From: Actinomyces sp. HPA0247
Lineage (GTDB): Bacteria > Actinomycetota > Actinomycetes > Actinomycetales > Actinomycetaceae
Assembly (NCBI GenBank): GCA_000411415.1
Contig: KE150452.1
Span: 244,200-308,199 of the forward strand
Length of the DNA stretch: 64,000 nt
Direction: 5' to 3'
Below are positions 48,110 through 56,934 of the stretch, one piece after another. Numbering within the stretch: the stretch's first letter is position 1; each line of letters starts with the position of its first letter. The notes below the pieces were generated by a model. It made no database searches, was not told where the DNA came from, and saw only the letters and a list, made by a program, of their open reading frames with translations. The position numbers were made by a program, and so were the translations under genes.

Positions 48110-48216
48110 AACGCGCCCTCTGCACACCCCACGCAGTGACGCGTATCATAGAAAGTATCAACGAGGCCGAAACGCACCGACCGGACATCAACGACGAAGC
48201 GCCGGGAAGGAGAGAC

Positions 48217-49434
48217 ATGCACTACCCCACCCGCAGCCCCCTGCCAACCCTGGAAGACCGCATCGTCGCTCACCTGGCCAAAGCCCCGGCCACACGCTCC
48301 CAGCTGTGCGAAGCACTCGACACCTCGCGCACAAACCTGGGGCGCGCGCTCACGACCCTCCTCGATGAGGGATCGGTGACGCCGGTGCGTACGAATGCCC
48401 CCGGACGAGGCCGCCCCACCCAGCTTCTCACCCTCAACTCATCGGCCGCCCACTGCGTCGGCCTCAACGTCACGCGCACGTCGTGTGCGGGCGTCATGCT
48501 CTCGCGCAGCGGCGCGGTCCTTGCCGCTGTCCATATCGTTTCCCCCGCTTCCCCGTCTCTCCAGCTCTCTCTCGAGCAAACCTGTGAAGCACTGGCCGCG
48601 AGCGCGGCCCGTCAGGGTATTGACACGTCGACCGTGCGCGCGGTGGGTGTGGGCGCTCCGATTCCGATGGGGCGTAACGCGAGGTTGTCCTCGGATGCGT
48701 ACCCGAGCGTGGAGGAACTCGCAGCTCTGACGCGTCGCTGGTGGTCTCCCGCTCCGGTGGTTGATAACACCGTGCGCATGGCTGCGCTCGCGGAGGCCAT
48801 GTGGGGCGCAGGAGCGGACATGTCATCGTTCATTTACCTGCGCCTGTCGGGCGGCGTGGGCGGCTGCGTCGTCTCCGATTTCCGCCTGGTTGGCGGAGCG
48901 GGCGGCCTGGCCGGAGAACTAGGACACATGACGGTGGGCGCCAATGACTCACCCTGCGCCTGCGGCAAGCGCGGTTGCCTGGAGACGTTGGCCTCCGTTT
49001 CGGCGTTGTGTGAGAGCGCTGGAGTTGGTGACATTGCGGAGCTACGCGGCGCCGTCCTGTCCGGCAATGCACGTGCGCGCGAGGCATTGGACCGGGCGGC
49101 GGAGGCTGTCGGCTACGTCCTCGGCTCGGCCGCGCTCCTCATTAATCCGCGAGCCATCATCGTGGCGGGTGAGGTCGTCGACGCTTTTCCCTCTCTGCGG
49201 GCCGATATTACGGCTTCCATGTACAAGGAGCTCCTTCCCGTGATGGAGTGGGACATCGATGTCGTGGGGGCATCACTGGGGCCCTTAGGCGCCGCTCAGG
49301 CCAGCGCGTACATCGCTGCTCACCCCTCCGAAGATGAGGGTCCCCTCCCCCGTTACACTGAGGATGCTCCGACCCGCGAGGTGGGGTCGGCCTCGTCAAT
49401 GCGCACGTGCACCGATCACGGGGGCAGGCCGTGA
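48217..49434 (+). CDS. ROK family transcriptional regulator
   Basis: A 405-residue repressor-type ROK protein: winged helix-turn-helix at about 11-70 (ATRSQLCEALDTSRTNLGRA) followed by a ROK sugar-kinase fold with the zinc motif CACGKRGCLE. Such proteins bind sugar or sugar phosphate and release DNA. Its position between the sulfatase and the sulfatase maturase makes it the probable regulator of the cluster. ATG 48217 has AAGGAG at 48207-48212; the in-frame GTG at 48136 adds 27 unlikely residues. The stop overlaps the maturase GTG. Confidence 0.87.
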   Translation: MHYPTRSPLPTLEDRIVAHLAKAPATRSQLCEALDTSRTNLGRALTTLLDEGSVTPVRTNAPGRGRPTQLLTLNSSAAHCVGLNVTRTSCAGVMLSRSGAVLAAVHIVSPASPSLQLSLEQTCEALAASAARQGIDTSTVRAVGVGAPIPMGRNARLSSDAYPSVEELAALTRRWWSPAPVVDNTVRMAALAEAMWGAGADMSSFIYLRLSGGVGGCVVSDFRLVGGAGGLAGELGHMTVGANDSPCACGKRGCLETLASVSALCESAGVGDIAELRGAVLSGNARAREALDRAAEAVGYVLGSAALLINPRAIIVAGEVVDAFPSLRADITASMYKELLPVMEWDIDVVGASLGPLGAAQASAYIAAHPSEDEGPLPRYTEDAPTREVGSASSMRTCTDHGGRP

Positions 49435-50696
49435 CCCGCTCGATCCCTTTCTCCGTTGTCACGAAGCCGACGGGTGCCGCCTGCAACCTGGATTGCCAGT
49501 ACTGTTTCTTCCTGTCTAAGGAGCTGCTCTATAACACGGCTGCGCAGACCATGTCGGAGCAGACGTTGGAGCGCTACGTGGAGGCCTTTCTCGAGTCGAG
49601 TCCCGACGGCGAGGTCACGATGCTGTGGCAGGGCGGGGAGCCGACCCTGCGAGGCCTGGGTTTTTTCGAGCGCCTCATTGCGCTGTGTGAGCGCTACCGC
49701 CGGCCCACCCAGCGCGTGCGTCACGCCCTGCAGACGAACGGCACGCTGGTGACCGACGAGTGGGCGCGCTTTTTCGCAGACCACAACTTCCTCGTGGGCG
49801 TGTCCATCGACGGGCCCGCTCCCCTGCACGACGCCTACCGCCTCAACCGCGGCGGGCGCGGCACGCACGCGATGGTTGTGCGCGGCTGGGAGGCCCTCGC
49901 GCGCGCGGGCGTGGAGACGAACATCCTGTGCACGGTCAACGCAGCGAACGAGGACCACGGGGAGCGGGTGTACCGCTACTTCCGCGACGAGCTTGGGGCC
50001 CGCTACCTGCAGTTCATCCCCATTGTGGAGCGCGTGCGCGCGGCCGACCTGGCCCAGGCCGAGCGCGGCTGGAGGTCTGGCACCTCCGCGCTCCTGTACC
50101 GCCAGGACGGGGACTGCGTGACCAGCCGTTCCACGTCCCCCGCCTCCTACGGGCGTTTCCTGTGCGAGGTGTTCGACCAGTGGATCGCCGCCGACGTCGG
50201 CGAGGTGTTCATCCAGGACATGGATTCGACGCTCTCCGCTCTCTTTGGATCGGCCACGGTGTGCGTCCACGCGCCCCAATGCGGTGCGAACATGGCAATG
50301 GAGTTCAACGGCGACGTGTACGCCTGCGATCACTGGGTGGAGCCGGACTGGCTGGTCGGCTCAATCAATTCCTCATCATTCGCGCAGCTGGCAGCATCGG
50401 ACAAGATGCGCGACTTTGCACGCCTGAAGCCCGACCTCGATGAGGAGTGCCGGTCCTGCCCGCACCTGCGACTGTGCTGGGGCGGCTGTCCGAAAGACAG
50501 ATTCGTCCGCCGGGGTGAGAGCGTGCACAACTACCTGTGCGAGGGATACCGGGCGTTTTACGAGCACGCCACCCCGGCCCTACGCGCGATGGGCATGCTG
50601 ATCGCAGCGGGCAGGCCAGCCTCGGACATCATGGATCCCACAGTCGCTTCCTCACTCGGACTTTCCTTGTCCACGTCAACCCGGAATCACCAATGA
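49431..50696 (+). CDS. Anaerobic sulfatase-maturating enzyme (radical SAM, SPASM)
   Basis: A 421-residue radical SAM enzyme that oxidises the active-site cysteine of sulfatases to formylglycine without oxygen. The SAM-cluster cysteines are C18, C22 and C25 in CNLDCQYC. The SPASM domain supplies auxiliary Fe-S ligands in CVHAPQCG, YACDHW, CRSCPHLRLC and WGGC. GTG 49431 overlaps the ROK stop. It matches the Cys-type sulfatase 1.4 kb upstream and lets it work in anaerobic host niches. It overlaps the exporter gene by ATGA. Confidence 0.92.
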   Translation: MTRSIPFSVVTKPTGAACNLDCQYCFFLSKELLYNTAAQTMSEQTLERYVEAFLESSPDGEVTMLWQGGEPTLRGLGFFERLIALCERYRRPTQRVRHALQTNGTLVTDEWARFFADHNFLVGVSIDGPAPLHDAYRLNRGGRGTHAMVVRGWEALARAGVETNILCTVNAANEDHGERVYRYFRDELGARYLQFIPIVERVRAADLAQAERGWRSGTSALLYRQDGDCVTSRSTSPASYGRFLCEVFDQWIAADVGEVFIQDMDSTLSALFGSATVCVHAPQCGANMAMEFNGDVYACDHWVEPDWLVGSINSSSFAQLAASDKMRDFARLKPDLDEECRSCPHLRLCWGGCPKDRFVRRGESVHNYLCEGYRAFYEHATPALRAMGMLIAAGRPASDIMDPTVASSLGLSLSTSTRNHQ

Positions 50697-51493
50697 TCAT
50701 TGAAGCGCTCCTCATCGGCGCATTCGTCGGCATCGTCGTCGGCTCACTCGGCGCAGGTGGCGGCATCCTGTCGGTACCGATCCTCGTCTACATCCTCGAC
50801 CAAGACCCCCACCAGGCGACGGGCCTGTCCCTCATCATCGTGGGGCTGACAGCCGCCGTTTCGCTGGCGACGCGCGCTCGCAGCGGGAATGTCGCATGGC
50901 GCGAGGGAACGGTCTTCGCGCTCGCGGGCCTCGTCGGCACATGGGCGGGGTCAACGCTCGGTCCGCTCGTCTCGGCGCGCACCCTCATGTTGTTGTTCTG
51001 CGCTCTCCTGGGAGCGGTCGCGGTGTTCATGGTGCGCTCCCAGCTGCGCGCATCCGCCCCTTCCTCTTCGGACGAGGCCGGGGCCACCTGCGACGACAAG
51101 GGTTCCTGGACGCTCGCGACCGTGTTCCGCGTCGTCGCCCTGGCGACGCTGACGGGTTTCCTCACGGGATTCTTCGGCGTCGGCGGCGGGTTCGCCATCG
51201 TCCCAGCACTGCACTTGGCGCTGCGCTACCCGATGAAACGCGCATCCGCCACGTCACTGCTGGTCATGGTCATCACCGCCGCCTTCGGCCTGGCCTCACG
51301 CACGGTCGCCGGGACCCTGACGATCACCGCCGAGGCCGGGGTCATGGTCGCGCTGTTCACCGCGGCATCGATGGGAGGCGGCATCGTGGGAGCCAAGCTC
51401 ACCAAGCGAGTGTCGAACCGGGTGCTCGGCCTCGTTTTTGCGGCTCTCCTCGTAGGCGTAGCCGCCTCAACCCTCATAGCCACGGTTGCGTAA
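50693..51493 (+). CDS. TauE/SafE family sulfite exporter-like permease
   Basis: A 266-residue membrane protein with seven to eight helices in two repeats: GAFVGIVVGSLGAGGGILSVP in the first half and GFLTGFFGVGGGFAIVPAL in the second. The family exports sulfite, sulfonates or related anions. ATG 50693 overlaps the maturase stop, so it belongs to the sulfatase cluster, where export of sulfate or sulfite released from substrates is the natural role. The specific anion is inferred only. Confidence 0.85.
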   Translation: MIIEALLIGAFVGIVVGSLGAGGGILSVPILVYILDQDPHQATGLSLIIVGLTAAVSLATRARSGNVAWREGTVFALAGLVGTWAGSTLGPLVSARTLMLLFCALLGAVAVFMVRSQLRASAPSSSDEAGATCDDKGSWTLATVFRVVALATLTGFLTGFFGVGGGFAIVPALHLALRYPMKRASATSLLVMVITAAFGLASRTVAGTLTITAEAGVMVALFTAASMGGGIVGAKLTKRVSNRVLGLVFAALLVGVAASTLIATVA

Positions 51494-51498
51494 AAGGA

Positions 51499-51525
51499 CG
51501 CGCGAGACAGATGTCGTCTCGCGCG
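51499..51525. terminator. Bidirectional terminator after the TauE/SafE gene
   Basis: A 10-bp stem (51499-51508 with 51516-51525), 7-base loop, between convergent genes. Confidence 0.6.
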
Positions 51526-51535
51526 CCCTCATCGC

Positions 51536-52255
51536 TTAGCTGGCGGTCGACCCCTCATTCTCGGTTGAGGTGTCAGCACTCCCCTGGCTTCCAGGCTTGC
51601 TGCCGGGGCCTCGACCACCCTCCGGAGGGGGTCCCGGGCGGGTGCTACCGGTATCGCCCTGCTCACCGCCCGGCCCCTGCTGCTGGCCATTACCAGGCCC
51701 CTGCTGACCACCTGGACCCTGCTGCTGACCGTTACCGGGACCTTGCTGGCCGCCGGGCCCCTGCTGCTGGCCGTTACCCGGACCCTGCTGATCACTTCCG
51801 CGACCGGAATCCTCATCCTCGGTCCCGTTACCCCGATCGTTGGAGCCGTCCTCGTATCCCTGCTCGTAGTAGTCCTGTCCATCCCCCATCACGGCGGCAT
51901 GGGTAATGATGCCCGCGCCGAAGCCGACGGAGAGGATGGCAGCTGCCGCTCCGGCGATGGCCGCGCGCTTACCCCACGAGGTTTTCTTCGGTGCAGGCTC
52001 GAGCGTCGCGGCGCTAGCTGCCACGGCCTCGTCACCCGATAGGTCGTCGGCGGAAGATCCCGCGACGGACTCCAGGGGCGTGCCAGCAAACGCATTGTCG
52101 GTGTCCTCCTGGGCGACGGGAGGCATCTGTGCCGTTTCCGCCTGGGACACGTGAGTGGGCAGAACTTCGGTCTGATCTGCGCTCTGTGCCTCCGACTGGG
52201 GCAGGATCGAGGTGCGCTCGGTGTCACCTGCCGGGTTCTTGTTGTCGTCCGCCAT
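51536..52255 (-). CDS. Single-pass membrane protein with Gln/Gly/Pro repeat tail
   Basis: A 239-residue protein I do not recognise as a named family. Residues 1-90 are acidic and Ser/Ala/Thr-rich, 91-97 are basic (KKTSWGK), and 98-122 is one membrane helix. After this comes a DGQDYYEQGYEDG segment, then three perfect 14-residue repeats QQGPGNGQQQGPGG (156-197), and a Gly/Pro/Ser tail. Orientation by the positive-inside rule is N-terminus in, repeats outside, probably in or through the cell wall. ATG 52253-52255 has AAGGAG eight to nine bases before. It is divergent from the second lipoprotein. Confidence 0.7.
   Translation of the reverse strand: MADDNKNPAGDTERTSILPQSEAQSADQTEVLPTHVSQAETAQMPPVAQEDTDNAFAGTPLESVAGSSADDLSGDEAVAASAATLEPAPKKTSWGKRAAIAGAAAAILSVGFGAGIITHAAVMGDGQDYYEQGYEDGSNDRGNGTEDEDSGRGSDQQGPGNGQQQGPGGQQGPGNGQQQGPGGQQGPGNGQQQGPGGEQGDTGSTRPGPPPEGGRGPGSKPGSQGSADTSTENEGSTAS
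51665..51790 (-). repeat. Three 42-bp tandem repeats inside the QGP-tail gene
   Basis: Each unit encodes QQGPGNGQQQGPGG. The copies differ at several synonymous positions, so they are not freshly made, but copy number could still vary between strains. Confidence 0.85.
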
Positions 52256-52335
52256 GGGGGACGCTCCTTTCTGCTGATGCATGAATCATTGCCTCGCAGA
52301 TTAGGAGCGACACATAAGCGGACGTTATGACGAAA

Positions 52336-52357
52336 CTGTGAAAACACTGTGAAATAA
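52336..52357. promoter_or_regulatory. 11-bp direct repeats in the divergent lipoprotein / QGP-tail promoter region
   Basis: CTGTGAAAACA (52336-52346) is followed directly by CTGTGAAATAA (52347-52357). Adjacent 11-bp direct repeats are typical binding sites of OmpR/PhoB-type response regulators. No two-component genes are nearby. Confidence 0.4.
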
Positions 52358-52455
52358 CCGGTGTTGCACATCACTTTTTGGAGCTTGATTTATTTGTCAG
52401 CTCACAACTATCCTGCAACGTTCGCCACCCGACGATCACACTCACGAGGTGACAC

Positions 52456-53499
52456 ATGTCCATCAAACCGTTCGCCACAATCCTGTTTGCCACGGCAACC
52501 GCACTCGCTCTCAGCGCCTGTGGGTCAGCCTCGACCCCCTCCACCCCCGCCGCGAGCGCCGAGGCCTCCTCCGCGGCTGCGACAGACCCGTCGACCGCAC
52601 CCATGTCCGGCATTATCTTCGCCGCCGCCGACTACGGCATCGACACGACAGTCACCACCGTGCGAGCCATCGACCCGCAATCGGGCACGATCACGGCGAC
52701 GCGTACCTTCACCTTCCCGAGCGAGTACCTGTCCGCACCGGGGTACATGTGTGAGTATATGCAGTGCTACTCCCCCGACTTCTCACGCATGATCATCGCG
52801 AACGACGACGGCGAGAACGAAAAGGTCGCCGTGGTCTCCACGAACGGCACGCTCACCGTCCTCAATGACGCGATCCCGACGCCGAGCGGACACACCCCCG
52901 TGTCCAATCACTTCGCCCAATTCGGCCCCGACGGAGCCATCTACGTGGCCCACATCGACAAGGACGCCGCATCGGATCGCGTCGGTACAATCTACCGTTT
53001 CCCCTCAGAAACTGAAGCGCCCGAGGCCGTTCCCACCGACTTTACGGTCGAAAACTACGCGCGATTCCAAGTCATGCCCGACCTGTCTATCCGTCGCACC
53101 AAAACCGCGGTGTGGGTCGCCAACGAGGCCGGCGTTGGATGTTTCGGCGCGGACGCCGTCACCCCCGACGGCACGTGCCTGACGATCGACCAAGGCACCA
53201 TCTACTCCAAGCCGGGCACGCCTCTCGCCCAGACCACCCCGGAGGACCAGACACTGCTCGTTTCCAACTGGACAAAGGTCAGCCTGCCGAGCCTGGAGAG
53301 CACTCACACCATCGAGGGATGGCTCGCCGTGAGCCCCGATGGCACGCAGATGGCACTGTACGCGTCGCCCAAGGACCCCTACTCCGACCTCTCACTACAC
53401 CTCTTCGTCGCCCCCGTCACAGGCGGCGAGGCCACCCAGATCACGACGACCACCGAGGACGTCCCGGGCGTCGTGAGCATCCTGGGCTGGACTCAGTAA
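52456..53499 (+). CDS. Lipoprotein of unknown family (paralogue of 43623-44744)
   Basis: A 347-residue lipoprotein: signal peptide, lipobox LSAC with Cys22, Ser/Ala/Thr linker to about 53, then a domain sharing with the other copy MSGIIFAAAD, RAIDPQSGTI, the C-x3-CYS motif (YMCEYMQCYSPDFS) and the C-terminal LHLFVAP...ILGWTQ segment. The order of short strands and SPD(G/F) turns suggests a beta-propeller like those of TolB/PQQ-type proteins, unproven. It lies just past the sulfatase cluster. ATG 52456 is preceded by GAGGTGA. Confidence 0.75.
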   Translation: MSIKPFATILFATATALALSACGSASTPSTPAASAEASSAAATDPSTAPMSGIIFAAADYGIDTTVTTVRAIDPQSGTITATRTFTFPSEYLSAPGYMCEYMQCYSPDFSRMIIANDDGENEKVAVVSTNGTLTVLNDAIPTPSGHTPVSNHFAQFGPDGAIYVAHIDKDAASDRVGTIYRFPSETEAPEAVPTDFTVENYARFQVMPDLSIRRTKTAVWVANEAGVGCFGADAVTPDGTCLTIDQGTIYSKPGTPLAQTTPEDQTLLVSNWTKVSLPSLESTHTIEGWLAVSPDGTQMALYASPKDPYSDLSLHLFVAPVTGGEATQITTTTEDVPGVVSILGWTQ

Positions 53500-53505
53500 A
53501 AGACG

Positions 53506-53556
53506 CGAGGCCGGGACCGCGACGCGCACCCCATCGCGCGAGCGGCCCCGGCCTCG
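53506..53556. terminator. Terminator hairpin between lipoprotein and SDR genes
   Basis: Outer 10-bp stem CGAGGCCGGG with its complement (53506-53515 and 53547-53556) and an inner GC-rich stem; it serves convergent genes. Confidence 0.6.
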
Positions 53557-53584
53557 TCCCATGTATGCGACAGACTCAGCGGAC

Positions 53585-54340
53585 CTATTGTCCGATGGTA
53601 TTCCTGGCCACGAGCGTGTTCGTCGCCTGGGCCACCGGGCGGACGATCATTGAATCGATGTTGACATGGGAGGGGCGCTCCAGGGTCCACACGATCGCCT
53701 CGGCGACGTCTTCGGCAACGAGTGGGGCGGCGACTCCCTCGTAGACGCGGTCAGCGGCCTCCTGGGAGCCGAGTCGGTTGAGCGAAAACTCCTCGGTGCG
53801 CACCATGCCCGGCGCGATCTCAATGACGCGCACGGGCTCGCCCACCAGCTCCTGGCGCAGCGTGTTGGCAATAACGCGCTCGGCGTGCTTAGCGGCCACG
53901 TAGCCACCGCCACCCGGGTAGGTGTCGTGGGCGGCGGTCGAGGTCAGGAAGACGAGGTCTCCCCCGCGCTCGCGCATCCCCGGCAGGAAGGCGCGCGAGC
54001 AGTGCAGGGCGGTGAGCACGTTGCGCTCGAACATTGCGCGCCACCTGGCAGGATCGCCGTCGGCGACGCGGTCCACGCCGATTGCCCCACCGGCGTTGTT
54101 GACCAGCGCGTCCACGGGGCCGCCCGCCAGGACGTGTGCGGCCATCTCCTCCACCTGCGCCTCATCCGTGAGGTCGGCCGCCCAGTATTCGCAGCCAATT
54201 TCAGCGGCGAGGGCCTCCAGGCGCTCGCGGCGCCGGGCCACGGCGACGACCTTCCACCCCCGCTGCGCCAACAGGCGGGCGGTGGCCTGCCCGATTCCGG
54301 TGGAGGCTCCAGTGACGACGACGCGGCGAGAAGTGCTCAT
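53585..54340 (-). CDS. Short-chain dehydrogenase/reductase
   Basis: A 251-residue classical SDR with the NAD(P) motif TGASTGIG at 10-17, NNAG near 85 and the catalytic YVAAK. The basic residues after strand 2 (ARRRERL) favour NADP. The substrate is unknown; serine/short-chain 3-hydroxy acid dehydrogenases of the YdfG group have similar N-termini. No ribosome-binding site is evident before ATG 54338-54340; a TATTACT stretch eight bases upstream may allow leaderless initiation. Confidence 0.8.
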   Translation of the reverse strand: MSTSRRVVVTGASTGIGQATARLLAQRGWKVVAVARRRERLEALAAEIGCEYWAADLTDEAQVEEMAAHVLAGGPVDALVNNAGGAIGVDRVADGDPARWRAMFERNVLTALHCSRAFLPGMRERGGDLVFLTSTAAHDTYPGGGGYVAAKHAERVIANTLRQELVGEPVRVIEIAPGMVRTEEFSLNRLGSQEAADRVYEGVAAPLVAEDVAEAIVWTLERPSHVNIDSMIVRPVAQATNTLVARNTIGQ

Positions 54341-54353
54341 AGCTCAACAGTAA

Positions 54354-54391
54354 TATCCCCGGGTACGCACCGTCGCACGCACCCGGGGATA
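54354..54391 (-). terminator. Terminator after glpC
   Basis: An 11-bp perfect stem (54354-54364 with 54381-54391) and 16-base loop, 13 bases beyond the glpC stop. Confidence 0.65.
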
Positions 54392-54403
54392 CTCGCTGGT
54401 GTC

Positions 54404-55687
54404 TCAGCCGTTGGGCAGGCCGTAGGCCTTGTGGATCAGCCAGATCGGGTGGACGACGTTCGCGCCCGTGGCCGTGCGCAGCTGCCAACGGCACGTCTCC
54501 GTGTCGCAGGCCGCCAGCTCGGCGTTGACCTGCTTGATGAAGTCGAAGACCGGGGCGCCCACAGCCTGGGCGATCGCGTACTTCTCCTTCTTCATGCCGT
54601 ACGTGCCCGCGATGCCACAGCAGGGCTGCTCGGAATCCTTGACGGTCACGCCGGGGATCAGGCTCATGAGCTCGATCGCGGGCTTGCCCAGACCCTGGGA
54701 CTTGACCTGGCAGGGGGCGTGGTACGGGATGGTGACGTCGATGCGCTGGAAGTTCGTGTCCAGTTCACCCTTGTCGTACAGGTGCAGCAAGAACTCGCTG
54801 ATATCCCACGTGCGGCTACCCACGTCGCGCAGCTCCGGGGTGTCCATCTCGAGGATCTCGTGGGCCTCGTGGCGCAGCATGCCACCACACGAGCCAGACG
54901 CGGAGATGATCGGCGCATCGCGATTGACACTGCGCAGATCGTTGGTCAGCTTGGAGACGTACTTGCGCGCGTCGTCGTACAGGCCGTTGGACTGCAGAGC
55001 CAGGCCGCAGCAGCCGTGCTTGGGGACCAGGACCTCGTATCCCAGGTGCTCGAGCACCATGACCGAGTGGATCGAGGTCTCGACCTCGAAGTACTGACCG
55101 GCGCAGCCATGGAAGAAGATCACCTGACCGCGCGTGCCGGAGTTCGGCAGCGGCGTGTGCTTCTTGAACCAGGACTCGAAGGTGCGCCCATAGGCGCGCG
55201 GCATGGGGGCCGAGCGGTGCACACCGATAACGGCCTCCATCGCCATGCGGATCGGCTTGACGTCGAGAGCCCAGTTCGCGATCGGGGCGACCGGGGTCAT
55301 CATGGTGCCGATCAGGGAGGTGCGGCCAATGAGACGGTCGCGCAGCGGAATACCGTGCGCTTCCTTCATGGCGGTGCGGCGGTGGTGGATGATCTCGGTG
55401 ACCTTCACGCCCTGGGGGCACACGAGCGAGCAGGTGCCGCAGGAGGAGCAGTAGTCGATGGACTTGTCCACCATCTGCCCGTCCTTGCGGAAGCGCTCGG
55501 CCTGCGGGCCGGAGTACTTGGGGCCGGCGAACAGGTCGGTGACGCGCATGACGGGGCACTGGGTCTCGCAGATCGTGCACTTGACGCAGGAGTCGAGGCT
55601 TGCGCGCAGCGCGGCGTCACCGGCGAGGGCGAAGACGTCCTCTTCCTCCACGCCCGGTCCCATCAGCGTTGACATTTCCAGGGTCAT
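54404..55687 (-). CDS. glpC: Anaerobic glycerol-3-phosphate dehydrogenase subunit C
   Basis: A 427-residue membrane-anchoring/electron-transfer subunit. Two 4Fe-4S motifs are present near the N-terminus, CVKCTICETQCP and CSSCGTCSLVCP. Two CCG domains follow (HGCCGLALQSNG and QPCCGIAGTYG). It passes electrons from GlpA to the quinone pool. ATG 55685-55687 overlaps the glpB stop. A longer in-frame extension upstream lies over glpB and is Arg/Pro-rich shadow sequence. Last gene of the operon. Confidence 0.93.
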   Translation of the reverse strand: MTLEMSTLMGPGVEEEDVFALAGDAALRASLDSCVKCTICETQCPVMRVTDLFAGPKYSGPQAERFRKDGQMVDKSIDYCSSCGTCSLVCPQGVKVTEIIHHRRTAMKEAHGIPLRDRLIGRTSLIGTMMTPVAPIANWALDVKPIRMAMEAVIGVHRSAPMPRAYGRTFESWFKKHTPLPNSGTRGQVIFFHGCAGQYFEVETSIHSVMVLEHLGYEVLVPKHGCCGLALQSNGLYDDARKYVSKLTNDLRSVNRDAPIISASGSCGGMLRHEAHEILEMDTPELRDVGSRTWDISEFLLHLYDKGELDTNFQRIDVTIPYHAPCQVKSQGLGKPAIELMSLIPGVTVKDSEQPCCGIAGTYGMKKEKYAIAQAVGAPVFDFIKQVNAELAACDTETCRWQLRTATGANVVHPIWLIHKAYGLPNG

Positions 55688-56934
55688 TTCAGTTCCTCCA
55701 CGATCGAGTCGACGGCCGCGAGTGCGCTGGCCAGCGCGATTCCTTCGCCGCTCTTTTCGCGCCAGCGGGTAGCGCCGGCCAGGTTTCCTCCGGCCGCGTA
55801 CAGGTTCGGGCAGACGGGCGCGCCTTCCTCGTTCAGGACGCGCATGTTGTCGTCGATGGCGAGGCCGGCCAGGAAGAGGGACTGATCCTCGCCCCAGAAG
55901 TCGGCGTGCAGGAGCTGTCCGGAGGCGCCCATGACGGGCAGGCCGCAGATGGTTTCGCGCACGGTGCCGTAGGAGTCCATGTCGAGGGCGCCGGATTCGA
56001 AGCCGCCGGCGGCCAGGATGAGGGATCGGGTTTCCACGGTCGTGGAGCGTCCCGCGCTGGCGTATTCGACTCCGCTCACGCGTCCGTCTGCCGTGTGCAC
56101 GGCCTTGATCGGGGATCCGAGGATGACGCGGCACGTGGATGAGGCGATGCGGGTCAGCAGGGCGTTGAGGCGCATGCCGGGTACCGACGGGGGCTGAATC
56201 GGGATCTCGAAGACTCGGTGGCCGAGCTTATCCGCCAGGTCGCGCCACGCGTTCGGGTCGTCGAGGCCGAGGACGGCGGGCAGGCCGACAATCTCGCCAT
56301 CTTCCAGGAGGGGACGAATCTGGTCTGCCAAGCGTGCGCGATTCTCCTCGCGGTCGAGGCTGCGCGCGTGGTTGGTGCCGGTCGAGTCGACCTCTCCTTC
56401 GCGCACGACGTAGTCGACGGACAGGGCGCGCGCCTTGATCGGTGCGCCGTCAGGTCCGTTCTGTCGCGTCAGGTTTTCGGCGACGAGGCTGGGGTAAAAG
56501 TCCTTCAAGCGCGCCAGTCCCACGATCGCATAGCGCGCGCCCGCCTGGGGGATGCCGGCCTCCATGGAGGGAGGAATCAGGCAGGTGGGGCGCAGCGCAC
56601 CGACACCGGTGGGGATGCGCACGTTGCGGGCCTCATCGCCGATGAGCACATCGGAACCGACCAGGTCTCGAAGCCACGCAACGGATGCACCGACAAAGTC
56701 GGGGGTGACGTGCGCGTAGGGGTGGGTGGGGCGGGAGGCCACGTGGGCTTCCAGCGCCTCGAGGGGCGCCTCGACCGGCTCGGGACGGTAGCCGAGAATG
56801 TCGACCGTGCCCGTGCCGAGCTGGATGCCGCCGATGCCCTTCGTGATGAGGGTGACGCTCAGGCCTGCGTCAGCTGCCTTGATTGCTGCGGCCAGGCCTG
56901 CCAGGCCCGCGCCGATAACGACGACGTCTCTCAT
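55684..56934 (-). CDS. glpB: Anaerobic glycerol-3-phosphate dehydrogenase subunit B
   Basis: A 416-residue flavoprotein subunit. FAD-binding motif VVIGAGLAGLAAAIKAADAG at residues 4-23, and a C-terminal FAD-contact segment NLYAAGGNLAGATRW. It works with GlpA in oxidising glycerol 3-phosphate to dihydroxyacetone phosphate under anaerobic conditions. Start ATG 56932-56934 overlaps the glpA stop and its own stop overlaps glpC, both as ATGA. Confidence 0.92.
   Translation of the reverse strand: MRDVVVIGAGLAGLAAAIKAADAGLSVTLITKGIGGIQLGTGTVDILGYRPEPVEAPLEALEAHVASRPTHPYAHVTPDFVGASVAWLRDLVGSDVLIGDEARNVRIPTGVGALRPTCLIPPSMEAGIPQAGARYAIVGLARLKDFYPSLVAENLTRQNGPDGAPIKARALSVDYVVREGEVDSTGTNHARSLDREENRARLADQIRPLLEDGEIVGLPAVLGLDDPNAWRDLADKLGHRVFEIPIQPPSVPGMRLNALLTRIASSTCRVILGSPIKAVHTADGRVSGVEYASAGRSTTVETRSLILAAGGFESGALDMDSYGTVRETICGLPVMGASGQLLHADFWGEDQSLFLAGLAIDDNMRVLNEEGAPVCPNLYAAGGNLAGATRWREKSGEGIALASALAAVDSIVEELK

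Noticed and set aside
51665..51790. Tandem repeats as a CRISPR or regulatory array
   Set aside because: The 42-bp units are in frame and encode a regular QQGPGNGQQQGPGG repeat, so they are coding repeats.
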